A stretch of DNA of 64,000 nucleotides from Streptomyces sp. NRRL F-525 (GTDB taxonomy: Bacteria; Actinomycetota; Actinomycetes; Streptomycetales; Streptomycetaceae): the NCBI RefSeq assembly GCF_000716605.1, contig NZ_JNXE01000037.1, positions 39,958 to 103,957 on the forward strand, in the 5' to 3' direction. The notes beneath the pieces are model-generated. The model saw only the letters and a program-made list of their open reading frames with translations. It ran no database searches and was not told the origin of the DNA. The position numbers and the translations under genes are program-made. Shown one piece after another: positions 34,181-43,046 of the stretch (positions within the stretch are counted from its first letter, which is position 1; each line of letters opens with the position of its first letter).

Positions 34181-35611
34181 TCAGTCGCGCTCGCCGCCGC
34201 CGAGGTGGTGGACGCGGAGCATGTTCGTGGTGCCGGGGACGCCGGGGGGCGAGCCGGCGGTGATGATGAGGGTGTCGCCCGGGTTGAAGCGGTTGATCTT
34301 GGCGATCTCCGCGTCGACCATGTCGACCATCTCGTCGGTGCTGTTCACGAACGGCACCACGTGCGACTCGACGCCCCAGCTGAGGGTGAGCTGGTTGCGG
34401 GTGCTCTCGTCCATCGTGAAGGCGACGATCGGCTGCGAGGCGCGGTAGCGGGACAGCCGGCGGGCGGTGTCACCGGACTGCGTGAAGGCCACCAGGGCCC
34501 GGCCGCCGAGGAAGTCGGCGATCTCGCACGCGGCACGCGCGATCGAACCGCCCTGCGTCCGCGGCTTCTTGCCCGGCACGAGCGGCTGCAGGCCCTTGCT
34601 GAACAGCTCCTCCTCGGCCGCCTGGACGATCTTCGACATCGTCTGCACGGTCTCGATCGGGTAGGCGCCGACCGAGGACTCGGCGGACAGCATGACCGCG
34701 TCCGCGCCGTCCAGGATCGCGTTGGCCACGTCGGAGGCCTCGGCGCGCGTGGGGCGGGAGTTGGTGATCATCGACTCCATCATCTGGGTCGCCACGATCA
34801 CCGGCTTGGCGTTACGACGGCACAGCTCCACCAGGCGCTTCTGCACCATCGGGACCTTCTCCAGCGGGTACTCCACGGCGAGGTCGCCACGGGCCACCAT
34901 CACCGCGTCGAACGCCGCGACCACGGCCTCCATGTTGGCGACCGCCTGCGGCTTCTCCACCTTGGCGATGACGGGGACCCGGCGGCCCTCCTCGTCCATC
35001 ACCTTGTGGACGTCGTACACGTCGCTCGCGTCGCGCACGAAGGACAGGGCGACCATGTCGCAGCCCATCCGCAGCGCGAAGCGCAGGTCGTCCACGTCCT
35101 TCTCGGACAGCGCGGGCACGTTCACGGCCGCGCCGGGCAGGTTGATGCCCTTGTGGTCGGAGATGACGCCGCCCTCGATGACGATCGTCTTCACACGCGG
35201 GCCCTCGACGCTGAGGACCTTCAGCTCGACGTTGCCGTCGTTGATGAGGACCTGGTCGCCGCGGGAGACGTCACCGGGCAGGCCCTTGTACGTCGTCCCG
35301 CAGATGGTCTTGTCGCCCTGGACGTCCTCGGTGGTGATGGTGAACTCGTCACCGCGCACCAGCTCGACGGGACCCTCCGCGAAGGTCTCCAGGCGGATCT
35401 TCGGGCCCTGCAGGTCGGCGAGGACGCCGATGGCACGGCCGGTCTCCTTGGCCGCGGCACGGACGCGGTCGTACCGCCCCTGGTGCTCGGCGTGGGTGCC
35501 ATGGCTGAAATTGAAACGGGCCACGTTCATACCGGCCTCGATCAGCGAGACCAGTTGTTCGTGGGAGTCGACCGCGGGGCCGAGAGTACAGACGATTTTC
35601 GAACGGCGCAT
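34181..35611 (-). CDS. pyk: Pyruvate kinase
   Basis: 476-residue glycolytic enzyme converting phosphoenolpyruvate and ADP to pyruvate and ATP. It starts MRRSKIVCTLGPAVDS. The active-site segment VMVARGDLAVEYPLEKVPMVQK and the MMESMITNSRPTRAE loop are intact, and the C-terminal regulatory domain ends near TNMLRVHHLGG. By synteny it is the Pyk2 (SCO5423) counterpart. It lies downstream of pta-ackA, placing the PEP-to-acetate steps together. A 14-bp palindrome precedes the start. Confidence 0.96.
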   Translation of the reverse strand: MRRSKIVCTLGPAVDSHEQLVSLIEAGMNVARFNFSHGTHAEHQGRYDRVRAAAKETGRAIGVLADLQGPKIRLETFAEGPVELVRGDEFTITTEDVQGDKTICGTTYKGLPGDVSRGDQVLINDGNVELKVLSVEGPRVKTIVIEGGVISDHKGINLPGAAVNVPALSEKDVDDLRFALRMGCDMVALSFVRDASDVYDVHKVMDEEGRRVPVIAKVEKPQAVANMEAVVAAFDAVMVARGDLAVEYPLEKVPMVQKRLVELCRRNAKPVIVATQMMESMITNSRPTRAEASDVANAILDGADAVMLSAESSVGAYPIETVQTMSKIVQAAEEELFSKGLQPLVPGKKPRTQGGSIARAACEIADFLGGRALVAFTQSGDTARRLSRYRASQPIVAFTMDESTRNQLTLSWGVESHVVPFVNSTDEMVDMVDAEIAKINRFNPGDTLIITAGSPPGVPGTTNMLRVHHLGGGERD

Positions 35612-35638
35612 GGGACGATCCTATCGGTTTGTTTCGCT

Positions 35639-35652
35639 ACGGAATATTCCGT
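35639..35652. promoter_or_regulatory. 14-bp palindrome upstream of pyk
   Basis: ACGGAATATTCCGT is a perfect dyad 27 nt upstream of the pyk start, in the 73-bp pyk/ackA gap. An operator role is inferred from symmetry and position. Confidence 0.5.
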
Positions 35653-35684
35653 CTGGCGGAAGATACAAATGGGCGGGCATGCGC

Positions 35685-36896
35685 TCAGGCGTTGTAATTT
35701 CCGACCAGTGCATAGGTCTGTGTCGCGATCTCCAATTCCTCGTCCGTCGGCACCACCGCGACCGCGACCCGCCCGGACGCGGGCGAGATCAGCCGCGGCT
35801 CGTCACTCCGTACGGCGTTCAGCGCGCCGTCCACCTCGAGCCCCAGCAGCTCCAGGCCCTCGACGGCGGCCTCCCGCACGGCGCTCGCGTTCTCCCCGAC
35901 CCCCGCGGTGAAGGCGACCGCGTCCACCCGGCCGAGTACCGCGCAGTAGGCACCGATGTACTTCTTCAATCGGTGAATGTAGATGTCGAAGGCGAGTTCC
36001 GCCTGTTCGTCGCCCTCGTCGATCCGGCGCCGGATCTCCCGCATGTCGTTGTCCCCGCACAACCCGATCAGACCGCTCTTCTTGTTGAGAAGAGTGTCGA
36101 TCTCATCGGTGGACATTTCGCCAACACGCATCAAATGGAAGATGACGGCCGGATCCAGGTCTCCCGACCGGGTCCCCATCACCAGCCCCTCCAGCGGCGT
36201 CAGCCCCATGGAGGTGTCCACGCAACGGCCCATTCTCACGGCCGAGGCGGACGCCCCGTTCCCGAGATGCAGCACGATGACGTTGACGTCCTCGGGCGCC
36301 TTCCCCAGCAGCTTGGCCGTCGCCCGTGACACATACGCGTGCGAGGTCCCGTGGAACCCGTACCGCCGGATCCGGTACGCGTCCGCGGTCGCCACGTCGA
36401 TCGCGTACCGCGCGGCCGACTCCGGCATCGTCGTGTGGAACGCGGTGTCGAACACGGCCACCTGCGGCAGATCGGGCCGCAGCGCCATCGCGGTCCGGAT
36501 CCCGACGAGGTTCGCCGGATTGTGCAATGGCGCGACGGGGATGAGCCGTTCGATCTCGGCGAGCACGGCGTCGTCGATGACGGTCGGTTCGGTGAAGACC
36601 AGCCCGCCGTGCACGACCCGATGCCCGATGGCCGCCAACTCCGGTGAATCCAGCCCGAGTCGGTCCTTGGTCAGCTCCTCGGCCACGGCCTTCAGGGCGG
36701 CCTCGTGATCAGGGATCGGCCCAGCGGACTCCCGTACGGCACCGGTCGTGAGGCAGCTGTGCTTGAACCGGGAGGTCTCCTCACCGATCCGCTCGACGAG
36801 TCCTACGGCGAGACGGGTGCCGGCCGCCATGTCGAGCAGCTGGTACTTCACCGACGAGGAGCCGGAGTTGAGGACGAGGACGCGGGTGGGGCTCAC
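35685..36896 (-). CDS. ackA: Acetate kinase
   Basis: 403 residues from GTG 36896 (VSPTRVLVLNSGSSSVKYQ), which overlaps the pta stop (GTGA). It transfers phosphate between acetyl phosphate and ADP, forming acetate and ATP. ASKHA-fold motifs are present: LNSGSSSVKY, GHRVVHGG, YGFHGTSHAYVS, GNGASASAVRMGRCVDTSMG and GTRSGDLDPA. With pta it forms the reversible acetyl-CoA/acetate pathway. Confidence 0.96.
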   Translation of the reverse strand: MSPTRVLVLNSGSSSVKYQLLDMAAGTRLAVGLVERIGEETSRFKHSCLTTGAVRESAGPIPDHEAALKAVAEELTKDRLGLDSPELAAIGHRVVHGGLVFTEPTVIDDAVLAEIERLIPVAPLHNPANLVGIRTAMALRPDLPQVAVFDTAFHTTMPESAARYAIDVATADAYRIRRYGFHGTSHAYVSRATAKLLGKAPEDVNVIVLHLGNGASASAVRMGRCVDTSMGLTPLEGLVMGTRSGDLDPAVIFHLMRVGEMSTDEIDTLLNKKSGLIGLCGDNDMREIRRRIDEGDEQAELAFDIYIHRLKKYIGAYCAVLGRVDAVAFTAGVGENASAVREAAVEGLELLGLEVDGALNAVRSDEPRLISPASGRVAVAVVPTDEELEIATQTYALVGNYNA

Positions 36897-38983
36897 TGGG
36901 CGGTTGCCTTCTCGGTCGGGTGCTGCGCCTGGATCGCCGTGATGGCGACGGTGTTGACGATGTCGGAGACGAGGGCGCCCCGGGACAGGTCGTTGACCGG
37001 CTTGCGCAGCCCCTGCAGCACTGGCCCGACCGCGATCGCGCCGGCCGAACGCTGCACGGCCTTGTACGTGTTGTTGCCGGTGTTCAGGTCCGGGAAGATC
37101 AACACGCTTGCCTGACCGGCGACTTCGGACTCCGGCATCTTGGTGGCGGCGACACTCGGCTCGACGGCGGCGTCGTACTGGATGGGCCCCTCGATGCGCA
37201 GATCGGCGCGCCGCAGCCGGACCAGTTCGGTCGCCTCGCGCACCTTGTCGACGTCGGCGCCCGAACCGGACGTACCGGTGGAGTAGGAGAGCATCGCGAT
37301 CCGCGCGGCGACGCCGAACTGCTCGGCGGTGGCGGCCGATTGGATGGCGATGTCGGCCAACTGCTCGGCGTTCGGGTCGGGGTTGACCGCGCAGTCGCCG
37401 TACACCAGGACCTTGTCGGCGAGGCACATGAAGAAGACGGACGAGACGATGTCGGCGTCCGGCTTGGTCTTGATGATCTCGAAGGCGGGCCGGATGGTGG
37501 CGGCGGTGGAGTGCACGGCGCCGGAGACCATGCCGTCGGCGAGGCCCTCCTGGACCATCAGGGTGCCGAAGTAGTTCACGTCGGCGACGACGTCGTAGGC
37601 CAGCTCCACGGTCACGCCCTTGTGGGCGCGGAGGGCGGCGTACTTCTCGGCGAAGCGGTCGCGGAGTTCGGAGGTGTGCGGGTCGATCAACTGGGCCGCG
37701 GTGAGGTCGATGCCGAGGTCGGCGGCCTTCTTGCGGATCTGGTCCTCGGGACCGAGGAGGGTCAACTCGCAGACACCGCGGCGCAACAGCACCTCGGCGG
37801 CGTGCAGGACGCGGGCCTCGGTGCCCTCCGGAAGGACGATCCGGCGCTTGTCGGAGCGGGCCCGCTCCAGGAGCGTGTGCTCGAACATCATCGGGGTGAG
37901 CCGGTCGCTGCTCGGCGCCGAGACGCGCTTGAGGAGGTCGCCGGTGTCGACGTACCGCTCGAAGAGGCCGAGTGCGGTCTCCGCCTTGCGCGGGGTCGCC
38001 GCGTTCAACTTCCCCTCCAGGGAGAAGAGTTCGGCGGCGGTGGGGAAGGAGGTACCGGCGACGGAGACCACCGGGGTGCCGGGCGCGAGGCGGGCGGCGA
38101 GGGTGAGGATCCCCTGACTCGGTACCTCGTTCAGGGTGAGCAGGACGCCCGCTATCGGCGGGGTGCCGGCGCTGTGCGCGGCGAGGGCGCCGATGACGAG
38201 GTCGGCGCGGTCGCCGGGGGTGACGACGAGGCAGCCCGGGGTCAGGGCGTTGAGGAAGTTCGGCAGCATCGCGCCGCCGAAGACGAAGTCCAGCGCGTCG
38301 CGGGCGAGCCCGGAGTCGTCCCCGAGAACCACCTTGCCGCCGAGAGCGTGGGTGATCTGGGCGACGGTCGGCGCGGAGAGGGCGGGCTCGTCCGGTACGA
38401 CGTAGCAGGGCACCGGCAGCCGGGTGTCCAGCCGGTCGGCGATCGCGTCGCGGTCCTCGCGGGCGACCCGGTTGGTGACCATGGCGAGGACGTCGCAGCC
38501 GAGGCCGTCGTAGGCGCGATAGGCGTTGCGCGTCTCGGCGAGGACGGACTCGGGGGTCTGCTTGCGGCCGCCGACGACGGGGATGACGGAGGCGCCGAAC
38601 TCGTTCGCGAGGCGGGCGTTGAGGGACAGCTCGTCCGGGAACTGGGTGTCCGCGAAGTCGGTCCCGAGCACGAGGACGACGTCGTAGTCACGCGCGACGA
38701 GATGGAACCGGTCGACGAGCGTCGACACCAGCTCGTCCGTCCCCTGCTCGGCCTGGAGGGCGGAGGCATCGTGGTAGTCCATGCCGTAGACGGTCGCGGG
38801 GTCCTGGGAGAGCCGGTAGCGCGCACGCAGCAGTTCGAACAGGCGGTCGGGGCCGTCGTGGACGAGGGGCCGGAACACCCCCACCCGGTCGACCTGCCGG
38901 GTCAGGAGTTCCATGACCCCCAGCTCGACGACCTGACGGCCGTCGCCGCGGTCGATCCCGGTCACGTACACGCTGCGGGTCAC
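36893..38983 (-). CDS. pta: Phosphate acetyltransferase
   Basis: About 696-residue three-domain Pta converting acetyl-CoA and phosphate to acetyl phosphate. The N-terminal BioD-like domain begins VTRSVYVTGIDRGDGRQVVEL and lacks a proper Walker A Lys, so it is a degenerate NTPase module. A DRTGG domain (~200-330) is followed by the catalytic PTA_PTB domain (~360-690, with LPEGTEARVLHAAE, VSGAVHSTAATIRPA and MLSYSTGTSGSG). I favour GTG 38983 after GGGAG; an ATG at 39025 would add 14 residues. Co-translated with ackA. Confidence 0.95.
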   Translation of the reverse strand: MTRSVYVTGIDRGDGRQVVELGVMELLTRQVDRVGVFRPLVHDGPDRLFELLRARYRLSQDPATVYGMDYHDASALQAEQGTDELVSTLVDRFHLVARDYDVVLVLGTDFADTQFPDELSLNARLANEFGASVIPVVGGRKQTPESVLAETRNAYRAYDGLGCDVLAMVTNRVAREDRDAIADRLDTRLPVPCYVVPDEPALSAPTVAQITHALGGKVVLGDDSGLARDALDFVFGGAMLPNFLNALTPGCLVVTPGDRADLVIGALAAHSAGTPPIAGVLLTLNEVPSQGILTLAARLAPGTPVVSVAGTSFPTAAELFSLEGKLNAATPRKAETALGLFERYVDTGDLLKRVSAPSSDRLTPMMFEHTLLERARSDKRRIVLPEGTEARVLHAAEVLLRRGVCELTLLGPEDQIRKKAADLGIDLTAAQLIDPHTSELRDRFAEKYAALRAHKGVTVELAYDVVADVNYFGTLMVQEGLADGMVSGAVHSTAATIRPAFEIIKTKPDADIVSSVFFMCLADKVLVYGDCAVNPDPNAEQLADIAIQSAATAEQFGVAARIAMLSYSTGTSGSGADVDKVREATELVRLRRADLRIEGPIQYDAAVEPSVAATKMPESEVAGQASVLIFPDLNTGNNTYKAVQRSAGAIAVGPVLQGLRKPVNDLSRGALVSDIVNTVAITAIQAQHPTEKATAQ

Positions 38984-39181
38984 AGGGTTGTTCTCCCTCT
39001 CCGTGGTGGTGTTCTCCGTGGTCATAAAAAGGGCCCACCTGGGTGAGCGGAACCCTCTTGACAGTACCTCCGGGGATGGTTAAGGCGCCCGCCGGTCCGA
39101 CGGGAGCGGCACCGCCCTGAGGGACGTGAAACAATCGGGTCCGGCTCACCGGTGTCAACAGCGAGCAGGAGACACAGCACG

Positions 39182-40207
39182 ATGCGTATCGGAGTTCTCA
39201 CCGCAGGCGGCGACTGCCCCGGCCTGAACGCCGTGATCCGGTCGGTCGTGCACCGAGCGGTCGACAATTACGGCGACGAGGTCATCGGCTTCGAGGACGG
39301 CTACGCCGGACTGCTCGACGGCCGCTACCGCACCCTCGACCTCGACGCGGTCAGCGGCATCCTCGCCCGCGGCGGCACGATCCTCGGCTCCTCCCGGCTG
39401 GAGCGGGACCGCCTCCGCGAGGCCTGCGAGAACGCGCTGGACATCGCGCGCGACTTCGGGATCGACGCGCTGATCCCGATCGGCGGCGAGGGCACGCTGA
39501 CGGCGGCGCGCATGCTGAGCGACGCGGGCCTGCCGGTCGTAGGAGTCCCCAAGACGATCGACAACGACATCTCGTCGACGGACCGCACGTTCGGCTTCGA
39601 CACGGCGGTCGGGGTCGCGACGGAGGCGATGGACCGCCTGAAGACGACGGCGGAGTCCCACCAGCGGGTGATGGTCGTCGAGGTCATGGGCCGGCACGCG
39701 GGCTGGATCGCGCTGGAGTCCGGGATGGCGGCGGGCGCGCACGGCATCTGCCTGCCCGAGCGCCCCTTCGACCCCGCCGACCTGGTCAAGATGGTCGAGG
39801 AGCGCTTCGCCCGCGGCAAGAAGTTCGCCGTCGTGTGCGTGGCCGAGGGCGCGCACCCCGCCGAGGGTTCCATGGACTACAACAAGGGCGAGATCGACCA
39901 GTTCGGCCACGAGCGCTTCCAGGGCATCGGCACGGCGCTGGCCTACGAACTGGAACGCCGCCTCGGCAAGGAGGCCAAGCCGGTCATCCTCGGCCACATC
40001 CAGCGCGGCGGCGTACCGACCGCGTACGACCGGGTGCTGGCGACCCGCTTCGGCTGGCACGCGGTGGAGGCCGCGCACCAGGGGGAGTTCGGGCGGATGA
40101 CGGCGCTGCGGGGGACGGATGTGGTGATGGTGCCGTTGGCGGAGGCGGTCACCGAGTTGAAGACGGTGCCGAAGGATCGGATGGACGAGGCGGAGTCGGT
40201 TTTCTAG
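39182..40207 (+). CDS. pfkA: ATP-dependent 6-phosphofructokinase
   Basis: 341 residues from ATG 39182 (MRIGVLTAGGDCPGLNAVIR) with AGGAGA upstream. It phosphorylates fructose 6-phosphate. Active-site segments: GGEGTLTAARM and PKTIDNDISSTDRTFGFDTAV. The phosphoryl-donor positions are Gly104 and Lys124: Gly104 indicates ATP use, while Lys124 is typical of the PPi-dependent branch. This is the mixed pattern known for Streptomyces ATP-PFKs. Divergent from pta with a 198-bp gap; by synteny PfkA2. Confidence 0.95.
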   Translation: MRIGVLTAGGDCPGLNAVIRSVVHRAVDNYGDEVIGFEDGYAGLLDGRYRTLDLDAVSGILARGGTILGSSRLERDRLREACENALDIARDFGIDALIPIGGEGTLTAARMLSDAGLPVVGVPKTIDNDISSTDRTFGFDTAVGVATEAMDRLKTTAESHQRVMVVEVMGRHAGWIALESGMAAGAHGICLPERPFDPADLVKMVEERFARGKKFAVVCVAEGAHPAEGSMDYNKGEIDQFGHERFQGIGTALAYELERRLGKEAKPVILGHIQRGGVPTAYDRVLATRFGWHAVEAAHQGEFGRMTALRGTDVVMVPLAEAVTELKTVPKDRMDEAESVF

Positions 40208-40276
40208 CCGGTTCGTTTCTGGCCGGGGGTTCGGGGCGGGTCAGTTTCCGGCGGGTGCTGCTCGGCGGCCGCGTGC

Positions 40277-41008
40277 TCAGTACGTACTCCTCTCGACCAT
40301 CGACCAGAACCGGCTGATGATCTGGTCGAGGAAGTCACGGCCGGCCTCGCCCGCCTCGACGGCGGAGTTGCCGCCGCCCCAGGTCAGGGTGGCGACCATC
40401 TGCGCCTGGTAGTCCTCGTGCAGCTCCTGGAGGGAGTCCTCCAGGAGGCGCCGGTCCAGGGGCACGATCTTGCCGATCGGGCGTACGTACGCCTGCCACC
40501 GCGTGGTCATCGCGCTGCGCAGCAACTCGGCGAGCCTGCTGTCGCGCCCGGTGACGCTGATGAAGTCGGGCAGCGAGAGGTCGAGGAGATCGGCGAGCGC
40601 GGAGGACTGGCGCTCGGTGCCGCGCCACTGGTCGTGCTCCTCCATCCGCAGATACGCGAGGAGTTCGAGCCCGACGGCCCGCGCGACGTCCTCCGGCGCG
40701 AGCCCGCGCGCGAGGCGATGCTCACGCAGCGTGCGTGGCTTGCCGATGAGTTCGGCCGGCGAACACCACAACACGCCGGAGAGCGCGGTGAGTTCGGGCC
40801 CGGAGGGCGCGGTGAGCCCCCGCTCCCAGGCGATGACCAGGTCAGGCGTGACATACGGCAGCCCGTACGAGGCACGCATGCCGTAAGCGACGTGTTCCGG
40901 GCCCATGTTGAGCGCGGTACGGAGCCGGTGGGCGGCGGGCGCGTTGAAGGGCGGAGTGGGCGGTGTCGGCGGCGTGGACTGGCTGGGTTGAGCTGGGGGT
41001 CGGCGCAC
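40277..41008 (-). CDS. Helix-turn-helix (XRE-type) DNA-binding protein
   Basis: About 243 residues. A Pro-rich leader precedes HRLRTALNMGPEHVAYGMRASYGLPYVTPDLVIAWERG, an XRE-like helix-turn-helix. A second one may be RTLREHRLARGLAPEDVARAVGLELLAYLRMEE. The C-terminal half is helical and ends in RDFLDQIISRFWSMVERSTY. The start is uncertain: GTG 41008 has no Shine-Dalgarno but lies ~7 nt after a TAGCTT -10-like hexamer, so a leaderless mRNA is possible; TTG 41017 is an alternative. Target unknown. Conserved in Streptomyces beside pfkA as far as I recall. Confidence 0.75.
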   Translation of the reverse strand: MRRPPAQPSQSTPPTPPTPPFNAPAAHRLRTALNMGPEHVAYGMRASYGLPYVTPDLVIAWERGLTAPSGPELTALSGVLWCSPAELIGKPRTLREHRLARGLAPEDVARAVGLELLAYLRMEEHDQWRGTERQSSALADLLDLSLPDFISVTGRDSRLAELLRSAMTTRWQAYVRPIGKIVPLDRRLLEDSLQELHEDYQAQMVATLTWGGGNSAVEAGEAGRDFLDQIISRFWSMVERSTY

Positions 41009-41539
41009 GGGCCACAAGCTAGGGGTGCCTGGGTGCGGTGACTACGGTCTGTTCGGCCAGGATTACGGATTGTAGGAACGTACGGATTCGGTCGGACCGC
41101 GGAGATCCATCACGGGTGGGGTGGGGGTGATCGGTGACGGTGAGTGGTGGCCTGGGGGTGACTGGGGGTGCTTGGTGGCGACTGCCGGGTGGGTGAATAT
41201 GCCGCTCTACCTTGCCATTCGGTTGGCGTGGCGGGGGCTGGGGGCCGGCGGGGGGTGCTCGGTCGGCGTCGGGTCGGCGTCGGGTGTGTGGGCGGGGTTC
41301 GAAGGGGAGTGCGTTTGTGGTGGGGGTGGTGATCGGGTGTGGGGGGAAGTGGGGGGTGGCGCAAAGTCGTCGGTCGGCTGCGGCGGGGTACGGCGGTTGG
41401 CGGTTCGGGGGCGCACGGCGTCTTTCGCGACGTCGAGTGTCGGGCCTCGGGGGGACTCCTTCGGGCTGACTTGGTCCCGGGGGTGAACTGACGTTGCTGT
41501 GAGGGGAGTTGGCGCAGGGAATGGTGGCTGCGGGGCGTG

Positions 41540-41708
41540 GGCCGACTGGCTCGACGTCCCTCGCCTGGCCCTCTCCGCTACGTCGGCCCCCGCGCAGGGC
41601 GTCGACCTCTCGCCGATCATGGTCACGACGGTGAGCGAGCGGTGGGGTGGCGCCGGGTTCGCGTGCGGTGAGGTTCTGGAGTACCTCGCCTCGTGCGGTG
41701 ACACGTAG
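41540..41708 (+). pseudogene. Possible gene remnant (3' fragment)
   Basis: An open stretch ending at TAG 41706-41708 with strong G/C third positions (codons for DWLDVPRLALSATSAP, then SPIMVTTVSERWGG) but no matching start. Upstream it merges into the G-rich region without a domain. It is short and matches nothing I recognise; a truncated gene end is the simplest reading. Confidence 0.35.
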
Positions 41709-41923
41709 GACGCGGTCTACTCGATGAGCGCGGTCTACTCGATCTTCGGGGCGGCATGGTTCACCGACCCCGGCCGGGTTCTCGTCTGCTGTGGCGGCCG
41801 TTGTCGATGCGCCTGAGCCTGGCCGTATGGGGACTTGGCGTTCAGCTCGTGTCCGATGCTGTGGCCGCACCATGCGTACGGGAGGCGCTGGGCTCGGAGC
41901 CAGGCGCACAACCTGCGGTAGGG

Positions 41924-41960
41924 AGGCGCCCGTTGCGTGGGTTGCCGGCCACGGGCGCCT
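41924..41960 (-). terminator. Terminator of the lipoprotein gene
   Basis: Perfect 10-bp stem AGGCGCCCGT (41924-41933) / ACGGGCGCCT (41951-41960), 6 nt downstream of the lipoprotein stop on the minus strand. Confidence 0.7.
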
Positions 41961-41966
41961 GCTCGG

Positions 41967-42551
41967 CTACGCCTTGGGCACGGTCCAGGTGACGGGGTCG
42001 CGGCCGCCAGGGCCGTAGATGATCCGGTCGGGGCGGGTGCCCTTCGCCATGCCGAACGTGATCTTGCCGCGCAGGCAGGTGCCGGGCTGTACCGCGGTGC
42101 CCTCGACGGGGTACTCCGGCTTGGGGATGCCGGCGCCGCTGACGCCGGGTGCCTGGATCCGGGTGTCGTCGGGGTAGCCGAGGGCCCACGGGCTCTGGGC
42201 GACGATGACGTTGGTGCTGGTGGCGTCGGCGCAGACCTTGACTTCGAGGATGGCCCAGGTCGGGTCGGGGAAGTCGGCGAGCGCGTCGGGGAGGTCGACC
42301 TTGGCGGGCTGGGTGTAGCTGATGACGCTGGTGGTGGCGCTGATGTGGCTGCCGTCGAGGTCGGTGTCCGACCAGTGGCGGCCGGCGCCGATGGAGAGAG
42401 CCTTGGGCTTGGCGACCGCCGTCGCGGTGGTCCCGCTGGTGGGGTTGGCGGCGGTCGTGGGCGCCTTGCTGTCGTCGCTGCTGGTGTTGCTGCTGCAGGC
42501 GGTGGCGGCCGCGATGAGCAGGGCCGCGCAGGCGGCTGTGCGGGTGTTCAT
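41967..42551 (-). CDS. Secreted lipoprotein, unknown function
   Basis: 194 residues from ATG 42551 with GGGGAG upstream. The N-terminus MNTRTAACAALLIAAATACSS has a lipobox with the modified Cys at 19, then a Ser/Thr/Asp linker. The domain (about 55-194) has beta-rich blocks such as PTWAILEVKVCADATS, SPWALGYPDDTRIQ and GTCLRGKITFGMAKGTRPDRI and two Cys likely to form a disulfide. Streptomyces lipoproteins of this look (DUF4352-like Ig fold) are common, but I cannot assign a family. Divergent from NLR 1. Confidence 0.8.
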   Translation of the reverse strand: MNTRTAACAALLIAAATACSSNTSSDDSKAPTTAANPTSGTTATAVAKPKALSIGAGRHWSDTDLDGSHISATTSVISYTQPAKVDLPDALADFPDPTWAILEVKVCADATSTNVIVAQSPWALGYPDDTRIQAPGVSGAGIPKPEYPVEGTAVQPGTCLRGKITFGMAKGTRPDRIIYGPGGRDPVTWTVPKA

Positions 42552-43046
42552 GGTCTCCCCGGGGCGTGCTGATGCTGAGGGTGCATCATGGCGCCCCGGG
42601 TGGGGCGATGCGGGGGCGTGTGGCCGTCTTGTGATGTTGAGGTCCGCCGCCCGGCGCTGCACATCTCGCGGGGTCACCTTTACCCCGGCGTCGAGCGGCG
42701 AACGCTGACACGACGAAGCCCCGGCCGGTGAGCAGTCGGAAGGACTGGGCTGTGCCGGCTTCTGTGTCACTAGCGCATCAGACGGTCTGTGACATGACGA
42801 AGGCCCCGCTGGTGTGCGGGGCCTTGGGCGTCTGTGGTGCCGACTGAGGGCGCAGTTGTTCACCGAGATCGCTCCACGTTGTCTGACTTGCGGTCAGGAC
42901 GGCGACCGTGGGCGATGTGTCGGAGTCGTCTTCACGGTACTGCCAAGTGGGCTGGCCGGAGCTGGGGTTGGGTGGGGGGTTGGCGGGGGCCCGTGGGCGT
43001 ACCGTGTTGGCACGCGATTCGGGGGCAGCGGCACGGGGACGGCAGG
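42552..43046. other. 495-bp intergenic region upstream of NLR 1
   Basis: No gene recognised. It contains an orphan terminator-like hairpin (42800-42825) not preceded by any gene, and a GAAGCC...GGCTTC pair around 42.71-42.77 kb. The last ~200 bp, in frame with NLR 1 but Trp/Arg-rich when translated, probably hold the promoter. Confidence 0.5.
42800..42825. terminator. Orphan terminator-like hairpin
   Basis: Perfect 10-bp stem AAGGCCCCGC / GCGGGGCCTT with a 6-nt loop. No gene ends next to it on either strand, suggesting a lost gene or an unannotated small RNA. Confidence 0.6.

Larger units (their letters stand above)
41009..41966. other. ~960-bp gene-poor, G-rich region
   Basis: No intact gene is convincing. 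41.10-41.50 kb is extremely G/T-skewed on the + strand, with many GGG-GGGGGG runs and a duplicated GTCGGCGTCGGGT. 41.54-41.71 kb holds a short stretch with good Streptomyces codon bias, listed separately. 41.71-41.92 kb contains a duplicated GCGGTCTACTCGAT and nothing recognisable. Long open frames on the minus strand here are Pro/Thr/His-rich composition artefacts. Confidence 0.55.

Noticed and set aside
41019..41909. Minus-strand frames of 165-296 codons in the G-rich region
   Set aside because: Pro/Thr/His-rich translations of G-run DNA, no ribosome-binding site, no codon bias consistent with neighbours.
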